Assembly: GCF_033807535.1 (NCBI RefSeq) | Contig: NZ_CP136856.1 | Coordinates: 3,188,501 to 3,252,500 of the forward strand | Length of the DNA: 64,000 nt | Source of the DNA: Oceanisphaera sp. IT1-181 | GTDB lineage: Bacteria > Pseudomonadota > Gammaproteobacteria > Enterobacterales > Aeromonadaceae | Reading direction: 5' to 3' | Shown: piece after piece, positions 1 to 7,668 of the stretch | How the letters are laid out: each line of letters starts with the position of its first letter | Numbering within the stretch: the stretch's first letter is position 1 | Notes under the pieces: generated by a model | Told to the model about the DNA's origin: nothing | The model's database searches: none | What the model saw: only the letters and a program-made list of their open reading frames with translations | Translations under genes and position numbers: made by a program

Positions 1-980
1 AAATCACTAATAAAATCGACTACAAAGGCCACGCTCACATTGGTGGTTATGTTGGAATTAATCAGCTTGGTATGGCAGTAATTGATAGTTACCAGAATAC
101 TACCGATAACGAAGTAAGAAACACTAGAAATGAGAATAATGCTAGCGTATCCGGTGGCTCAGCCAATAATTTAAAAGGTAATAGTGGCGTTAACGTAGCG
201 GCGGGTGACAATAACGTGCAGGCTAACAACACCGCAATAACTGCGTTAGGTAACCCGTCTCGTTCTTTATGGGGTGATAAAGGCGCCTCCGTTGACGCAG
301 AAATTGGCTCGACACAAGTATCTGCTCTTAATAAAACCTACAATATAGGCAATCATAATAATGCCAGTATTTCTGGTGGTTCGCTCAATGGCTCAGCCGG
401 TAACTTAGGTGCCAACGTGGCTTCGGGTAACGGCAACGTACAAGCCAATAACTTTGCTGTATCCTACGGTAAAGATACTAATTTAGCAGTGTCTACCGTT
501 GATAACAAGCAGTTTACTACCGGTAACTATACCCTAAACGAAACTCAAATGAAAAAGACTGAAGGTAAATCTATAAATATGTCTTTATCAGGTAAGGTTA
601 ATGGTACATATAATGGTAATAGCGAACAAAGCAACGACGTTTACCCAGAAATCTGGCAAGGACCAAGTGGACAGGCAGACCAGAATCACCCAGGTGGTCA
701 AGATTACTGGGGCCATGCGGACTTTGACAGAAGCCCAGATGATGCGGGCGTTGAAAGCCACTTTAAGTTTGCCGAGAACGGAGACATTGATTTAGGTACT
801 GTTACTTTGTCTGGCAACTTAGCGGTAGTGAATCACATTGTTGGTCGTACTAACGTCAACAACGCTAGCATTAGCGGTGGCTCATTAAATAACGCGGCCG
901 GTAATATCGGCGTAAACGTGGCATCAGGTACGAATAACCTGCAAAGCAACAGCATGGCATTGAGTGTTGGTAATATGTAA
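1..980 (+). CDS. fapC: FapC-like functional amyloid subunit (5' end outside window)
   Basis: The reading frame is open from position 3, so the gene starts upstream of the window; the ATG at 72 is internal. The protein shows three imperfect repeats built on NNASISGGSLN followed by GNIGVNVASG and N/Q-rich residues (about 133-231, 358-453 and 859-957), separated by two non-repeat linkers. This is the layout of Fap amyloid subunits, whose Asn/Gln/Gly/Ala-rich repeats form the cross-beta core of extracellular biofilm fibres. Position directly before fapD, fapE and fapF favours FapC over the minor subunit FapB. The C-terminus ends right after repeat 3, and I see no cysteine pair there. Assignment is by repeat pattern and operon order. 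Confidence 0.85.
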   Translation, partial: ITNKIDYKGHAHIGGYVGINQLGMAVIDSYQNTTDNEVRNTRNENNASVSGGSANNLKGNSGVNVAAGDNNVQANNTAITALGNPSRSLWGDKGASVDAEIGSTQVSALNKTYNIGNHNNASISGGSLNGSAGNLGANVASGNGNVQANNFAVSYGKDTNLAVSTVDNKQFTTGNYTLNETQMKKTEGKSINMSLSGKVNGTYNGNSEQSNDVYPEIWQGPSGQADQNHPGGQDYWGHADFDRSPDDAGVESHFKFAENGDIDLGTVTLSGNLAVVNHIVGRTNVNNASISGGSLNNAAGNIGVNVASGTNNLQSNSMALSVGNM

Positions 981-992
981 CACTTGACTACT

Positions 993-1026
993 GGGCTCCG
1001 GAGTAATCCGGAGCCCTTTATTTTTT
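993..1026 (+). terminator. Stem-loop with T-run between fapC and fapD
   Basis: A perfect 10-bp GC-rich stem (GGGCTCCGGA, loop GTAA, TCCGGAGCCC) is followed by a T-rich tail. It lies 13 bp after the fapC stop and just before fapD. It probably acts as a partial terminator that keeps the abundant fibre subunit in excess over the downstream export proteins. Confidence 0.8.
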
Positions 1027-1041
1027 GTTAAGGGAACAGCA

Positions 1042-1728
1042 ATGAAGTTACTCTTAATTAGCGTGTTACTCTCTTTTTCATATTCAACTATGGCTGCCAA
1101 TATTAATATGACAGGCATAGTATCAGGCGTAGGCGGTTCCAGTAAAAAAGTAATCAGCCTAGCCGAACGTCGTTTTATTGGCGTAGAACAACAACAAACA
1201 GACTTTAGCTGCGGCGCAGCCTCTGTCGCTACTATATTAAAATATTCTTATAACATACCGACTAACGAAAAGTGGGTAATGGATGGCATGCTGGCTATGT
1301 CTAATCCTGAGCTGGTAGCTCAATATGGCTTTTCCATGTTAGACATGAAAAACTATGTTGAAATGCTCGGTATGGAAGCAAAAGGTTTTAAAGTTTCCGC
1401 AGAAAACATTGATCAATTAACAATCCCTTCTATAGTACTACTCGATCTTAAAGGGTTTCACCACTTTGTGGTACTTAAAAAAATTGATAGTGAAAAAAGA
1501 GTTTATTTAGCCGATCCAGCACTGGGCAATAAAATAATTGAAATGGACGAGTTTTTGGCTGGCTGGAATAATATCATACTAGCAATTGTTGGTGAAGGTT
1601 ATGATAAACACTCTATTTTAGCCAACCCTGCATTACCACTAACCGCACGAGGCCGAGACGGACGTTTTGTACCTGTGTCTGATGCTGCCTTAATGGAGTT
1701 TGGTTTTAACTATAAAGATTTATTGTGA
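1042..1728 (+). CDS. fapD: FapD, C39-like cysteine peptidase of the Fap system
   Basis: A 228-residue protein with an N-terminal signal sequence and a C39-peptidase fold. The catalytic cysteine is in the DFSCGAAS motif, the histidine in FHHFVVLK and the aspartate in YLADPALG. In Fap systems FapD is the periplasmic protease-like component needed for amyloid export and processing. It lies between the amyloid subunit and fapE with a 7-bp gap to the fapE start, which fits an operon. All three catalytic residues are present, so it looks active. Confidence 0.88.
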   Translation: MKLLLISVLLSFSYSTMAANINMTGIVSGVGGSSKKVISLAERRFIGVEQQQTDFSCGAASVATILKYSYNIPTNEKWVMDGMLAMSNPELVAQYGFSMLDMKNYVEMLGMEAKGFKVSAENIDQLTIPSIVLLDLKGFHHFVVLKKIDSEKRVYLADPALGNKIIEMDEFLAGWNNIILAIVGEGYDKHSILANPALPLTARGRDGRFVPVSDAALMEFGFNYKDLL

Positions 1729-1735
1729 GGCAATC

Positions 1736-2473
1736 ATGAAAAAAATTTCAGGTTTATTGGCTCTAATATCCAGTGTCGGTCTAGTGCAAGCATCTGAGAT
1801 ACCCGCTCCTTTCAATAACCACGATATTGGCGTGTTATTAGCTGATGACGTATTAGGTGCACAGCGGGGTAAGTTTGTTGCCGGCCCTAAAGCTCATTAC
1901 TTTGGCATTGAATTTATTACTTCAGTAGTGGGCCCAAATGGCAGCATAATGACCAGTGGCATGCAATTAAATGTTAATTTCAATCGCAATAATCCCGCTA
2001 TTAGCATGAGCGGCTATGGCAATGATGTCTCTTTGACATCAGACTCCCATCAAGGCAACGCTGGCACTAACAATCAACTACCTAATGGCAGTGGTTTAGT
2101 TCAGGTCGCGCAAATCGCGGGCAACGCCAACACTGGCATCAACGACTTAATGTTTGTACCCGGTCAGATGCAAACGAAAGGCTCATCTCTCAATCAAGGG
2201 CATTATCAGCTCAACTTGCCTGATGGCATGGTGCGTTATGACTTCAATAACGGCAGTCTGGGGATGACATACTCTTCTAAAGATGGCAACCTTAGCTCAA
2301 CACAAATGTTGCGAGGCAGTAACGGTAACCAAGGTTTTGTGCAACAACTTAGTATTGCCGATAATAATAAGTTAATTTCCAATCAGACTAAATTTTATAT
2401 GGGCGACCAGCTGGGCTCCTATGCTGACTTGGCAGAGACCCTGCGGCAGCAACTACCCATGGGAGCTCGGTAA
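1736..2473 (+). CDS. fapE: FapE, extracellular Fap-associated protein
   Basis: The start is set at the ATG at 1736 (MKKISGLLAL), preceded by a GAGG ribosome site; this gives a signal peptide ending near VQAS. The mature part is rich in Asn, Gly, Ser and Gln with beta-type spacing (for example GYGNDVSLTSDS). Family assignment comes mainly from operon position between fapD and fapF and from composition; FapE proteins are minor secreted components of the fibre. It follows fapD by 7 bp and precedes fapF by 27 bp. Confidence 0.75.
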   Translation: MKKISGLLALISSVGLVQASEIPAPFNNHDIGVLLADDVLGAQRGKFVAGPKAHYFGIEFITSVVGPNGSIMTSGMQLNVNFNRNNPAISMSGYGNDVSLTSDSHQGNAGTNNQLPNGSGLVQVAQIAGNANTGINDLMFVPGQMQTKGSSLNQGHYQLNLPDGMVRYDFNNGSLGMTYSSKDGNLSSTQMLRGSNGNQGFVQQLSIADNNKLISNQTKFYMGDQLGSYADLAETLRQQLPMGAR

Positions 2474-2500
2474 AAATCACTTAACATGCAGGGATTGCGC

Positions 2501-3679
2501 ATGAAAAAAACGATAATAGCGTTAGCGGTATTGAGTAGTTTTTCAACTTTAGCGATAGCACAAGAAGCCTCTTTGGGAACCGAAGAGGCTTTATTGCAAC
2601 AGCAACTTGATAATTTACGCCAACAGCTTATCCAACAAAATCAGCAGCTTCATCACTTACAAAACAGCATCAGCACTAGTCAACAGCAGTCAGCTACGCC
2701 AGATACCACAGGCCGCGTTAGTGGTGACCGACGAGAGCCAGCACCAAGCCCATCTACTGAAGGCTTAATGATAGAACAGCATAACGTGTTTGATCGTAAA
2801 TTTAGCCTCGACTTGGGGGTTAGTTACGCCTATTACGATCGAAAACAGCTATTGCTGCGCGGCTTAGTGGTTTATGACGCCATTTTTCTCGGTAAAATTG
2901 ACACGGATCGCATTCGCTCCCATCAGTGGACCGCAGACGTAACAGGCCGCTATACCTTTAACGATCGCTGGCAGGCGGAATTAAAAATACCTTATATTTA
3001 TCGTTATATGGACTATAACGCGAGTGACGATAAAACAGGTATCGCCGTTGCTAGCTTACAAGATGGCAATATTGGCGATATCAGTGGCGCCGTTTATTAC
3101 CGCCTCCTGACCGAAACCAATAGTCGTCCCGATTTAGTCTGGAACTTTAGAGCCACAGCCCCTACTGGGCGCGACCCTTTCGGTATTCCCAATACTCCTA
3201 ATGCTGCTACAAACCTGAACGATGTTCCTTCTCAGCTTGCTACTGGTACTGGCTTATGGGGGCTATCGACGGGCTTCTCGGCGGTAAAAACAGTAGACCC
3301 TGCCATTTTATTTGCCAGTGTCGATTACACGCATTATTTAAAAGGCAGTTTTGACGATATCTCAGCCGGCAAAGGCCAACCTGGTGATGTGCAACTTGGC
3401 GACTCTTTGGGTTACGGTTTAGGTATTGCTTTTGCGCTTAGTGAGCGCTTAAGTTTATCCCTCAACTTTAACCAAAGTTTTAACCTTGAAGCTAAACAGA
3501 CAGATGGCAATAACAACTTGATCAAGGTGCCCGGCACCAACGGCAACTCCGCCACTATGGGCATGGGCGTGACTTGGGCCATAGACGACAATTTATCCAT
3601 GGTGGTTAATTGGGCAGCGGGTTTAACGCAAGATGCGCCTGACTACGTGGTGGGTGTGCGCTTCCCGTATCGCTTTTAA
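2501..3679 (+). CDS. fapF: FapF, outer-membrane amyloid secretion channel
   Basis: The chosen start is ATG 2501 (MKKTIIALAV), giving a signal peptide cut near AIAQ. Residues about 20-55 are a Gln/Leu-rich coiled coil (LLQQQLDNLRQQ), as in FapF, where the periplasmic coiled coil trimerises and gates the pore. The rest has alternating hydrophobic/aromatic strands of a beta-barrel and ends in an aromatic residue (FPYRF), the outer-membrane insertion signal. FapF exports the fibre subunits. It is the last gene of the operon, followed by a strong terminator. Confidence 0.85.
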   Translation: MKKTIIALAVLSSFSTLAIAQEASLGTEEALLQQQLDNLRQQLIQQNQQLHHLQNSISTSQQQSATPDTTGRVSGDRREPAPSPSTEGLMIEQHNVFDRKFSLDLGVSYAYYDRKQLLLRGLVVYDAIFLGKIDTDRIRSHQWTADVTGRYTFNDRWQAELKIPYIYRYMDYNASDDKTGIAVASLQDGNIGDISGAVYYRLLTETNSRPDLVWNFRATAPTGRDPFGIPNTPNAATNLNDVPSQLATGTGLWGLSTGFSAVKTVDPAILFASVDYTHYLKGSFDDISAGKGQPGDVQLGDSLGYGLGIAFALSERLSLSLNFNQSFNLEAKQTDGNNNLIKVPGTNGNSATMGMGVTWAIDDNLSMVVNWAAGLTQDAPDYVVGVRFPYRF

Positions 3680-3703
3680 TGCATTAAAAGTACTCACACT
3701 GCT

Positions 3704-3743
3704 AACAAGGCCCTCCTTTGTCAAAAAAGAGGGCCTTGTTGTT
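3704..3743 (+). terminator. Terminator of the fap operon
   Basis: A 12-bp perfect inverted repeat (AACAAGGCCCTC / GAGGGCCTTGTT) with a short loop lies 25 bp after fapF and ends in a T-rich stretch. Confidence 0.85.
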
Positions 3744-3771
3744 TAGTCTGTTGCCTACCTAGGGCACATTG

Positions 3772-3906
3772 ATGCACTACACTAGTAAAGTGCTGGCAGA
3801 AGAAACTGTGGCAGTGTTTAAGCCGACTGAAGCGCTAAATTGGCTTACCAAGCGAAGTAATGGCACACTCAGTTTAGGCCATAGAGAAGGAGAAACATTA
3901 TGGTAG
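3772..3906 (+). CDS. Possible 44-residue small protein overlapping the CBS gene start
   Basis: An ATG-initiated frame of 44 codons (MHYTSKVLAEETVAVFKPTE at its start) runs into the next gene and stops at the TAG inside ATGGTAG, so its end overlaps the CBS-protein start by 7 bp. Overlap of this kind often marks translational coupling. I do not recognise a family and see no clear ribosome site (AGGGCAC upstream at best). It could be a small real protein, a leader, or chance. Confidence 0.3.
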   Translation: MHYTSKVLAEETVAVFKPTEALNWLTKRSNGTLSLGHREGETLW

Positions 3907-4313
3907 TGGCAACGGTAAGCGAGATCATGCGGCGTAGTATTCCGTTACTCACGGCTGACATGTCGATCACTGAGGCGCTGGATAAATTATTGGCTTCTGA
4001 CCTAAGTGGCCTGCCTGTAGTGGATACGCAGCGCAAGATCATCGGCTTTCTTTCCGAGCAAGACTGTATCCCTAATTTGGTTAAAGCCAGCTATCACTGC
4101 GACAACCGCGTGACGGTCAATGACTTAATGTATAAAGAGCCGCTAACCGTATCACCCGATACTGGTGTATTTGAACTGGCACGCATGATGGGTGGTGCCA
4201 AGCCCAAACTGTATCCGGTAATAGAAGACGATAAAGTGATTGGCATAGTCACTCGCCACCAAGTGATGCAATTTCTTAACGAACAGCTACAGAATTGCTC
4301 TATTAGTTACTAA
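3900..4313 (+). CDS. CBS-domain pair protein
   Basis: A 137-residue soluble protein made of two CBS repeats. The first covers about residues 8-65 (IMRRSIPLLTADMSITEALD, then SGLPVVD and IIGFLSEQD); the second covers about 75-130 (VSPDTGVFELARMM, then KVIGIVTRHQVMQF). CBS pairs bind adenosine nucleotides and usually regulate partner enzymes or channels, but no partner domain is present, so the role is unknown. AGAAGGAG upstream of ATG 3900 is a good ribosome site. It is single-gene or coupled to the small frame before it, and ends in its own terminator. Confidence 0.85.
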   Translation: MVVATVSEIMRRSIPLLTADMSITEALDKLLASDLSGLPVVDTQRKIIGFLSEQDCIPNLVKASYHCDNRVTVNDLMYKEPLTVSPDTGVFELARMMGGAKPKLYPVIEDDKVIGIVTRHQVMQFLNEQLQNCSISY

Positions 4314-4347
4314 TACTCGGCTTACTTATAAATAAAAATGACTAGAT

Positions 4348-4379
4348 AAAAACGGGAACCTTTAGGTTCCCGTTTTTAT
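4348..4379 (+). terminator. Terminator after CBS gene
   Basis: Perfect stem AAAACGGGAACC / GGTTCCCGTTTT with a TTTA loop and flanking A- and T-runs; it can work on both strands and may also serve the convergent asnA. Confidence 0.85.
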
Positions 4380-4442
4380 TGGTTGGCTATCTGTAATTAA
4401 TTATTAAAAACGAATATGCACAATTGTATATAATGCTCAGCG

Positions 4443-5444
4443 TTATAGGATGCCATCAATTGCATCGTGCAGTTCTGCAGGCCAAACCCCGCACTGCACC
4501 TGACCAATGTGCGATAGCTGCAGCAATAACATGGCCAAGCGAGACTGACCAATACCGCCGCCCACTGTCTGTGGCAGATCACCAGCTAACAGCGCTTGAT
4601 GCCATTCTTGAGTGGCTCTGTCTTCTTGGCCGGTTAGCGCCAGCTGATAACGTAATGCTTCTTTATCTACGCGGATACCCATGGAAGATAACTCGAAGGC
4701 ATTTTCTAAAATTGGGTTCCAAACTAAGATATCGCCGTTTAAGCCGCATAAGCCATCAACACCCAAGCTCGACCAGTCATCATAATCGGGCGCTCGCACA
4801 TCATGACTGTCGCCATGGCTTAGCTGACAACCTATGCCAATTAAGAATACCGCACCGAATTCTTTGGCAATGGCGCGCTCACGACCCTTAGCATCTAAAT
4901 CTGGATAGCGACTCAATAACTCTTCGGCGTGCAAAATATGAATTTGCTCGGGCAAGAAAGGCGTTAAACCGTATTGCTTAGCCGCCGCCATTTCCGTTTG
5001 CTTGATGGCGCCATAAATTTTATTGACCACCGTCATCAAGAAATCGACGTTGCGCTCTTGCTCCGACATCACCAGCTCCCAATCCCACTGATCCACATAT
5101 ACGGAGTGGATGGGGCTTAAGCTATCTTCATCTGGGCGCAGGGCTTTCATGTTTGTATAAATGCCCTCACCTGCTTCAAACTCAAAGCGAGCTAAGGTGT
5201 GGCGCTTCCACTTAGCCAACGAATGCACCACTTCAAACGTGGAGTGCGGAATGGCCTTAACTTTTACCTGCACCGCTTTTTCTGAACCCGATAGGTTGTC
5301 TTGCATGCCATCGCCTAGGCGACTAAGAATAGGAGCTTGCACTTCCAACAGGTTGAGCTGCTGCGCCAATTGATCGGAGAAATACTCTTTCACAAAACGG
5401 ATCTGGCGTTGGCGTTCAATATAGGATTGCTTCATCTCATTCAC
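4443..5444 (-). CDS. asnA: Aspartate-ammonia ligase
   Basis: A 333-residue protein, close to the usual 330 of ammonia-dependent asparagine synthetase A. It opens with YIERQRQIRFVKEYFSDQLA and contains the family signatures LSPIHSVYVDQWDWE (ATP/aspartate site), GLCGLNGDILVWN and, at the C-terminus, GGGIGQSRLAMLLLQ. It converts aspartate, ammonia and ATP to asparagine, AMP and pyrophosphate in the cytoplasm. It is divergent from asnC, the classical arrangement in which AsnC activates asnA in response to asparagine. Confidence 0.96.
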   Translation of the reverse strand: MNEMKQSYIERQRQIRFVKEYFSDQLAQQLNLLEVQAPILSRLGDGMQDNLSGSEKAVQVKVKAIPHSTFEVVHSLAKWKRHTLARFEFEAGEGIYTNMKALRPDEDSLSPIHSVYVDQWDWELVMSEQERNVDFLMTVVNKIYGAIKQTEMAAAKQYGLTPFLPEQIHILHAEELLSRYPDLDAKGRERAIAKEFGAVFLIGIGCQLSHGDSHDVRAPDYDDWSSLGVDGLCGLNGDILVWNPILENAFELSSMGIRVDKEALRYQLALTGQEDRATQEWHQALLAGDLPQTVGGGIGQSRLAMLLLQLSHIGQVQCGVWPAELHDAIDGIL

Positions 5445-5573
5445 CTAGGTTGCTGTTGGTTTTAGTGAATAATCAGCCAAGCTGCCCTTATATTCAACAT
5501 TAGATAGAAAAAATGCCAAACTTAATCTAAATTAACTAATTAAATCGCCTTTTTTTTGCAGGATCATCAAAAT
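5445..5573. promoter_or_regulatory. Divergent asnA/asnC control region
   Basis: A 129-bp AT-rich gap separates the starts of asnA (leftward) and asnC (rightward). By analogy with enterobacteria, AsnC should bind here to control asnA and itself; I cannot define the operator exactly. Confidence 0.6.
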
Positions 5574-6047
5574 ATGGTGGAAAAAAGTGGTGTTCATTAT
5601 CGAATCGATAATCTGGATAAATCGATCTTGATGGCATTGATGGAAAATGCGCGCGCCCCTTATGCGGAGTTGGCCAAGCGCTTTACGGTAAGCCCTGGCA
5701 CCATACACGTGCGGGTGGAGAAGATGAAACAAGCCGGCATTATCGAAGGCACCCGAGTGCAAGTGAACTCAAAAAAGCTCGGTTACGATGTGTGCTGTTT
5801 TATCGGTATTATTTTAAAAAGTGCCCGCGATTATCCGGCCGCCTTGGCCAAACTAGAACAATTAGAAGAGGTGGTAGAGGCCTACTACACCACGGGGCAA
5901 TACAATATTTTCATTAAGGTGATGACCCGCTCCATCGATGAGTTACAGCAAGTGTTAGTGCACAGACTGCAAACCATTGATGAAATTCAGTCCACCGAAA
6001 CCCTGATCTCACTCCAACAACCCATTGACCGAGATGTGACGCCTTAA
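5574..6047 (+). CDS. asnC: Lrp/AsnC-family regulator AsnC
   Basis: The ATG at 5574 is chosen over an upstream TTG at 5556; it gives a 157-residue protein, close to 152 in E. coli. The N-terminal HTH contains YAELAKRFTVSPGTIHVRVE, and the C-terminal RAM effector domain contains GYDVCCFIGIILKSARDYP and ETLISLQ. AsnC activates asnA when asparagine is scarce, which agrees with the divergent asnA. Confidence 0.95.
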   Translation: MVEKSGVHYRIDNLDKSILMALMENARAPYAELAKRFTVSPGTIHVRVEKMKQAGIIEGTRVQVNSKKLGYDVCCFIGIILKSARDYPAALAKLEQLEEVVEAYYTTGQYNIFIKVMTRSIDELQQVLVHRLQTIDEIQSTETLISLQQPIDRDVTP

Positions 6048-6096
6048 GCTTCTCGTGAGGCGTGAAGAGTGAGGAAAATAACCTAAACCGGGCAAT

Positions 6097-6132
6097 AAGA
6101 AAGCATCTAATGGCTTAGATGCTTTCTTTTTT
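6097..6132 (+). terminator. Terminator after asnC
   Basis: Stem AAGAAAGCATCTA / TTAGATGCTTTCTT followed by T residues, 50 bp after the asnC stop. Confidence 0.8.
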
Positions 6133-6214
6133 CGCTACCAGCGTGTGCTTAAGCTATGTTTGGCGCTACAGACTTCCGACTTCCCTCACGCCTTACTCTT
6201 CACGGTCGCTTAAC

Positions 6215-6712
6215 TTACTTCTTAGCGGCGGTCAGCTTGTCTTGCATCTGTTTGATGCGCAGTTGCTTGAGCTTGTTATCGGCGCTAATTTTTTCGAGAG
6301 TGGCGGCTTTTAGTGCTTTATCGTCTATTTGCTCAGCCTTGTGTTCAGCCATGAGCTTGCGCAGCAACATGCTTTGCTCAGCTGATGCTAATCGTGCTTG
6401 ATAGCTGGCAATAAATTGCGCCTTTAACTCTGGCGTCTCTAGCTTTTCTAACCGCGTCTCAAGGTATTTATCGAAACGGCCCGCGTCCATCATAACGCCA
6501 TCCATACCATAATGACGCTGCCCGTGAGCACCGGATTTATGCATACCCTTATAGCCCATTTCACAGCCTGCTTTCATGGGCCCATATTTGCCATGGTGAG
6601 CGTTACCTTGTTCGGCTTGCTGCTCGGTGGCAGCGGGCTCAGCCAGTACTAAAGCAGGGGCAGCCAACAGGCTAGTGGCAAGTAACAAAGCGCTATATTT
6701 AATTTTCATCAT
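6215..6712 (-). CDS. Spy/CpxP-like periplasmic protein
   Basis: A 165-residue exported protein: signal peptide to about residue 24 (LAAPALVLAEP), a His/Met/Gly-rich stretch (residues 38-75), then a helical Lys/Glu/Gln-rich C-terminal half. This resembles small periplasmic stress proteins of the Spy/CpxP type, but I do not see the paired LTxxQ motifs, so the family link is loose. Two adjacent ATG codons (6712 and 6709) follow a GAGG site. It is divergent from a response regulator/sensor kinase pair, as cpxP is from cpxRA, so the pair probably controls it. Confidence 0.65.
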   Translation of the reverse strand: MMKIKYSALLLATSLLAAPALVLAEPAATEQQAEQGNAHHGKYGPMKAGCEMGYKGMHKSGAHGQRHYGMDGVMMDAGRFDKYLETRLEKLETPELKAQFIASYQARLASAEQSMLLRKLMAEHKAEQIDDKALKAATLEKISADNKLKQLRIKQMQDKLTAAKK

Positions 6713-6939
6713 AATGACCTCAACAGGGGTGGACTTGATTGTTATTAAAACAGCTAACTGTCAGCAAACTGTGTCAGATAACACTTATCTTGTCACAAAG
6801 TGTGCCGTCACTTATACCGTAACCTATGCCAACAATCGGGCTTGTCATACTTTGACATTCTTTCTGACTGCTTGGTGCTTATACTGGCGCCATATTTATA
6901 GGTAGCGGTGATAAGTAGTAGCTATTAAGAGGGGAAAAC
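6713..6939. promoter_or_regulatory. Divergent control region of Spy-like gene and two-component pair
   Basis: A 227-bp gap between two divergent starts. It contains short direct TGTCA-type elements (for example GTGTCAGATAACACTTATC and TGCCGTCACTTATACCG) that may be response-regulator half-sites. No exact operator can be assigned. Confidence 0.4.
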
Positions 6940-7668
6940 ATGCATACAGGTAAACAATTGCTGGTGGTGGATGATCACGGTGAAATCCGGGACTTGCTAA
7001 CACGATTTTTAGAGCAGCACGGCTACCGAGTGCAAGCGGTGCCCGATGGTAATGCCATGCGCCAGCATTTAAGCCATCATGCCCCGGACTTAATTATTCT
7101 CGACTTAATGCTGCCAGGAGACGATGGCTTAACCCTGTGCCGCGAGCTACGCGGCCAAGGCAATCAAGTGCCCATTATTATGCTAACGGCGGTGGGCGAA
7201 GAAACCGACCGCATCGTAGGCTTAGAAATGGGCGCCGATGATTACTTGCCGAAACCCTTTAATCCGCGTGAATTATTAGCCCGTATTAAAGCGGTGCTCA
7301 GGCGCCAATCCATGATTGAGAGCCCTACTCACGCCAAGCAAGAATCGGCACACCTGTACTTTGATCGCTGGTGCTTAGACTTAAGTCGGCGTGAGCTGCG
7401 CGACGAGCAAGGCACCACCGTCAGCTTAAGTACCGCAGAGTTTGATTTATTGCGGGTGTTTACGCAGCATCCGCATCACGTACTCAGCCGAGATCAACTG
7501 TTGGATCTGGCGCGCGGGCGTGAAGCACAAGCGTTTGATCGCGCCATCGATACCTTAGTCAGCCGTTTGCGCCGCAAGCTGGAGTTGGACTCCAAGCAGC
7601 CACAGCTGATTAAAACTATTTGGGGCGGCGGCTATATGTTAGTGGCCGATGTCCGCCATGGGGATTAA
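6940..7668 (+). CDS. OmpR-family response regulator
   Basis: A 242-residue regulator: receiver domain 1-125 with acidic pair D11-D12, phosphoacceptor D55 (IILDLMLPGDDG), the threonine in LTAVGEE and lysine in LPKPFNPRE; winged-helix DNA-binding domain about 135-238 ending in WGGGYMLVADV. The preceding sequence AAGAGGGGAAAACATG gives a strong ribosome site. It overlaps the next gene by 20 bp, so the pair is translationally coupled. It is an OmpR-like member; which one cannot be fixed from sequence alone. Confidence 0.9.
   Translation: MHTGKQLLVVDDHGEIRDLLTRFLEQHGYRVQAVPDGNAMRQHLSHHAPDLIILDLMLPGDDGLTLCRELRGQGNQVPIIMLTAVGEETDRIVGLEMGADDYLPKPFNPRELLARIKAVLRRQSMIESPTHAKQESAHLYFDRWCLDLSRRELRDEQGTTVSLSTAEFDLLRVFTQHPHHVLSRDQLLDLARGREAQAFDRAIDTLVSRLRRKLELDSKQPQLIKTIWGGGYMLVADVRHGD

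Noticed and set aside
4424..4891. Plus-strand open frame of 155 codons
   Set aside because: It is antisense to asnA, whose protein signatures are unambiguous.
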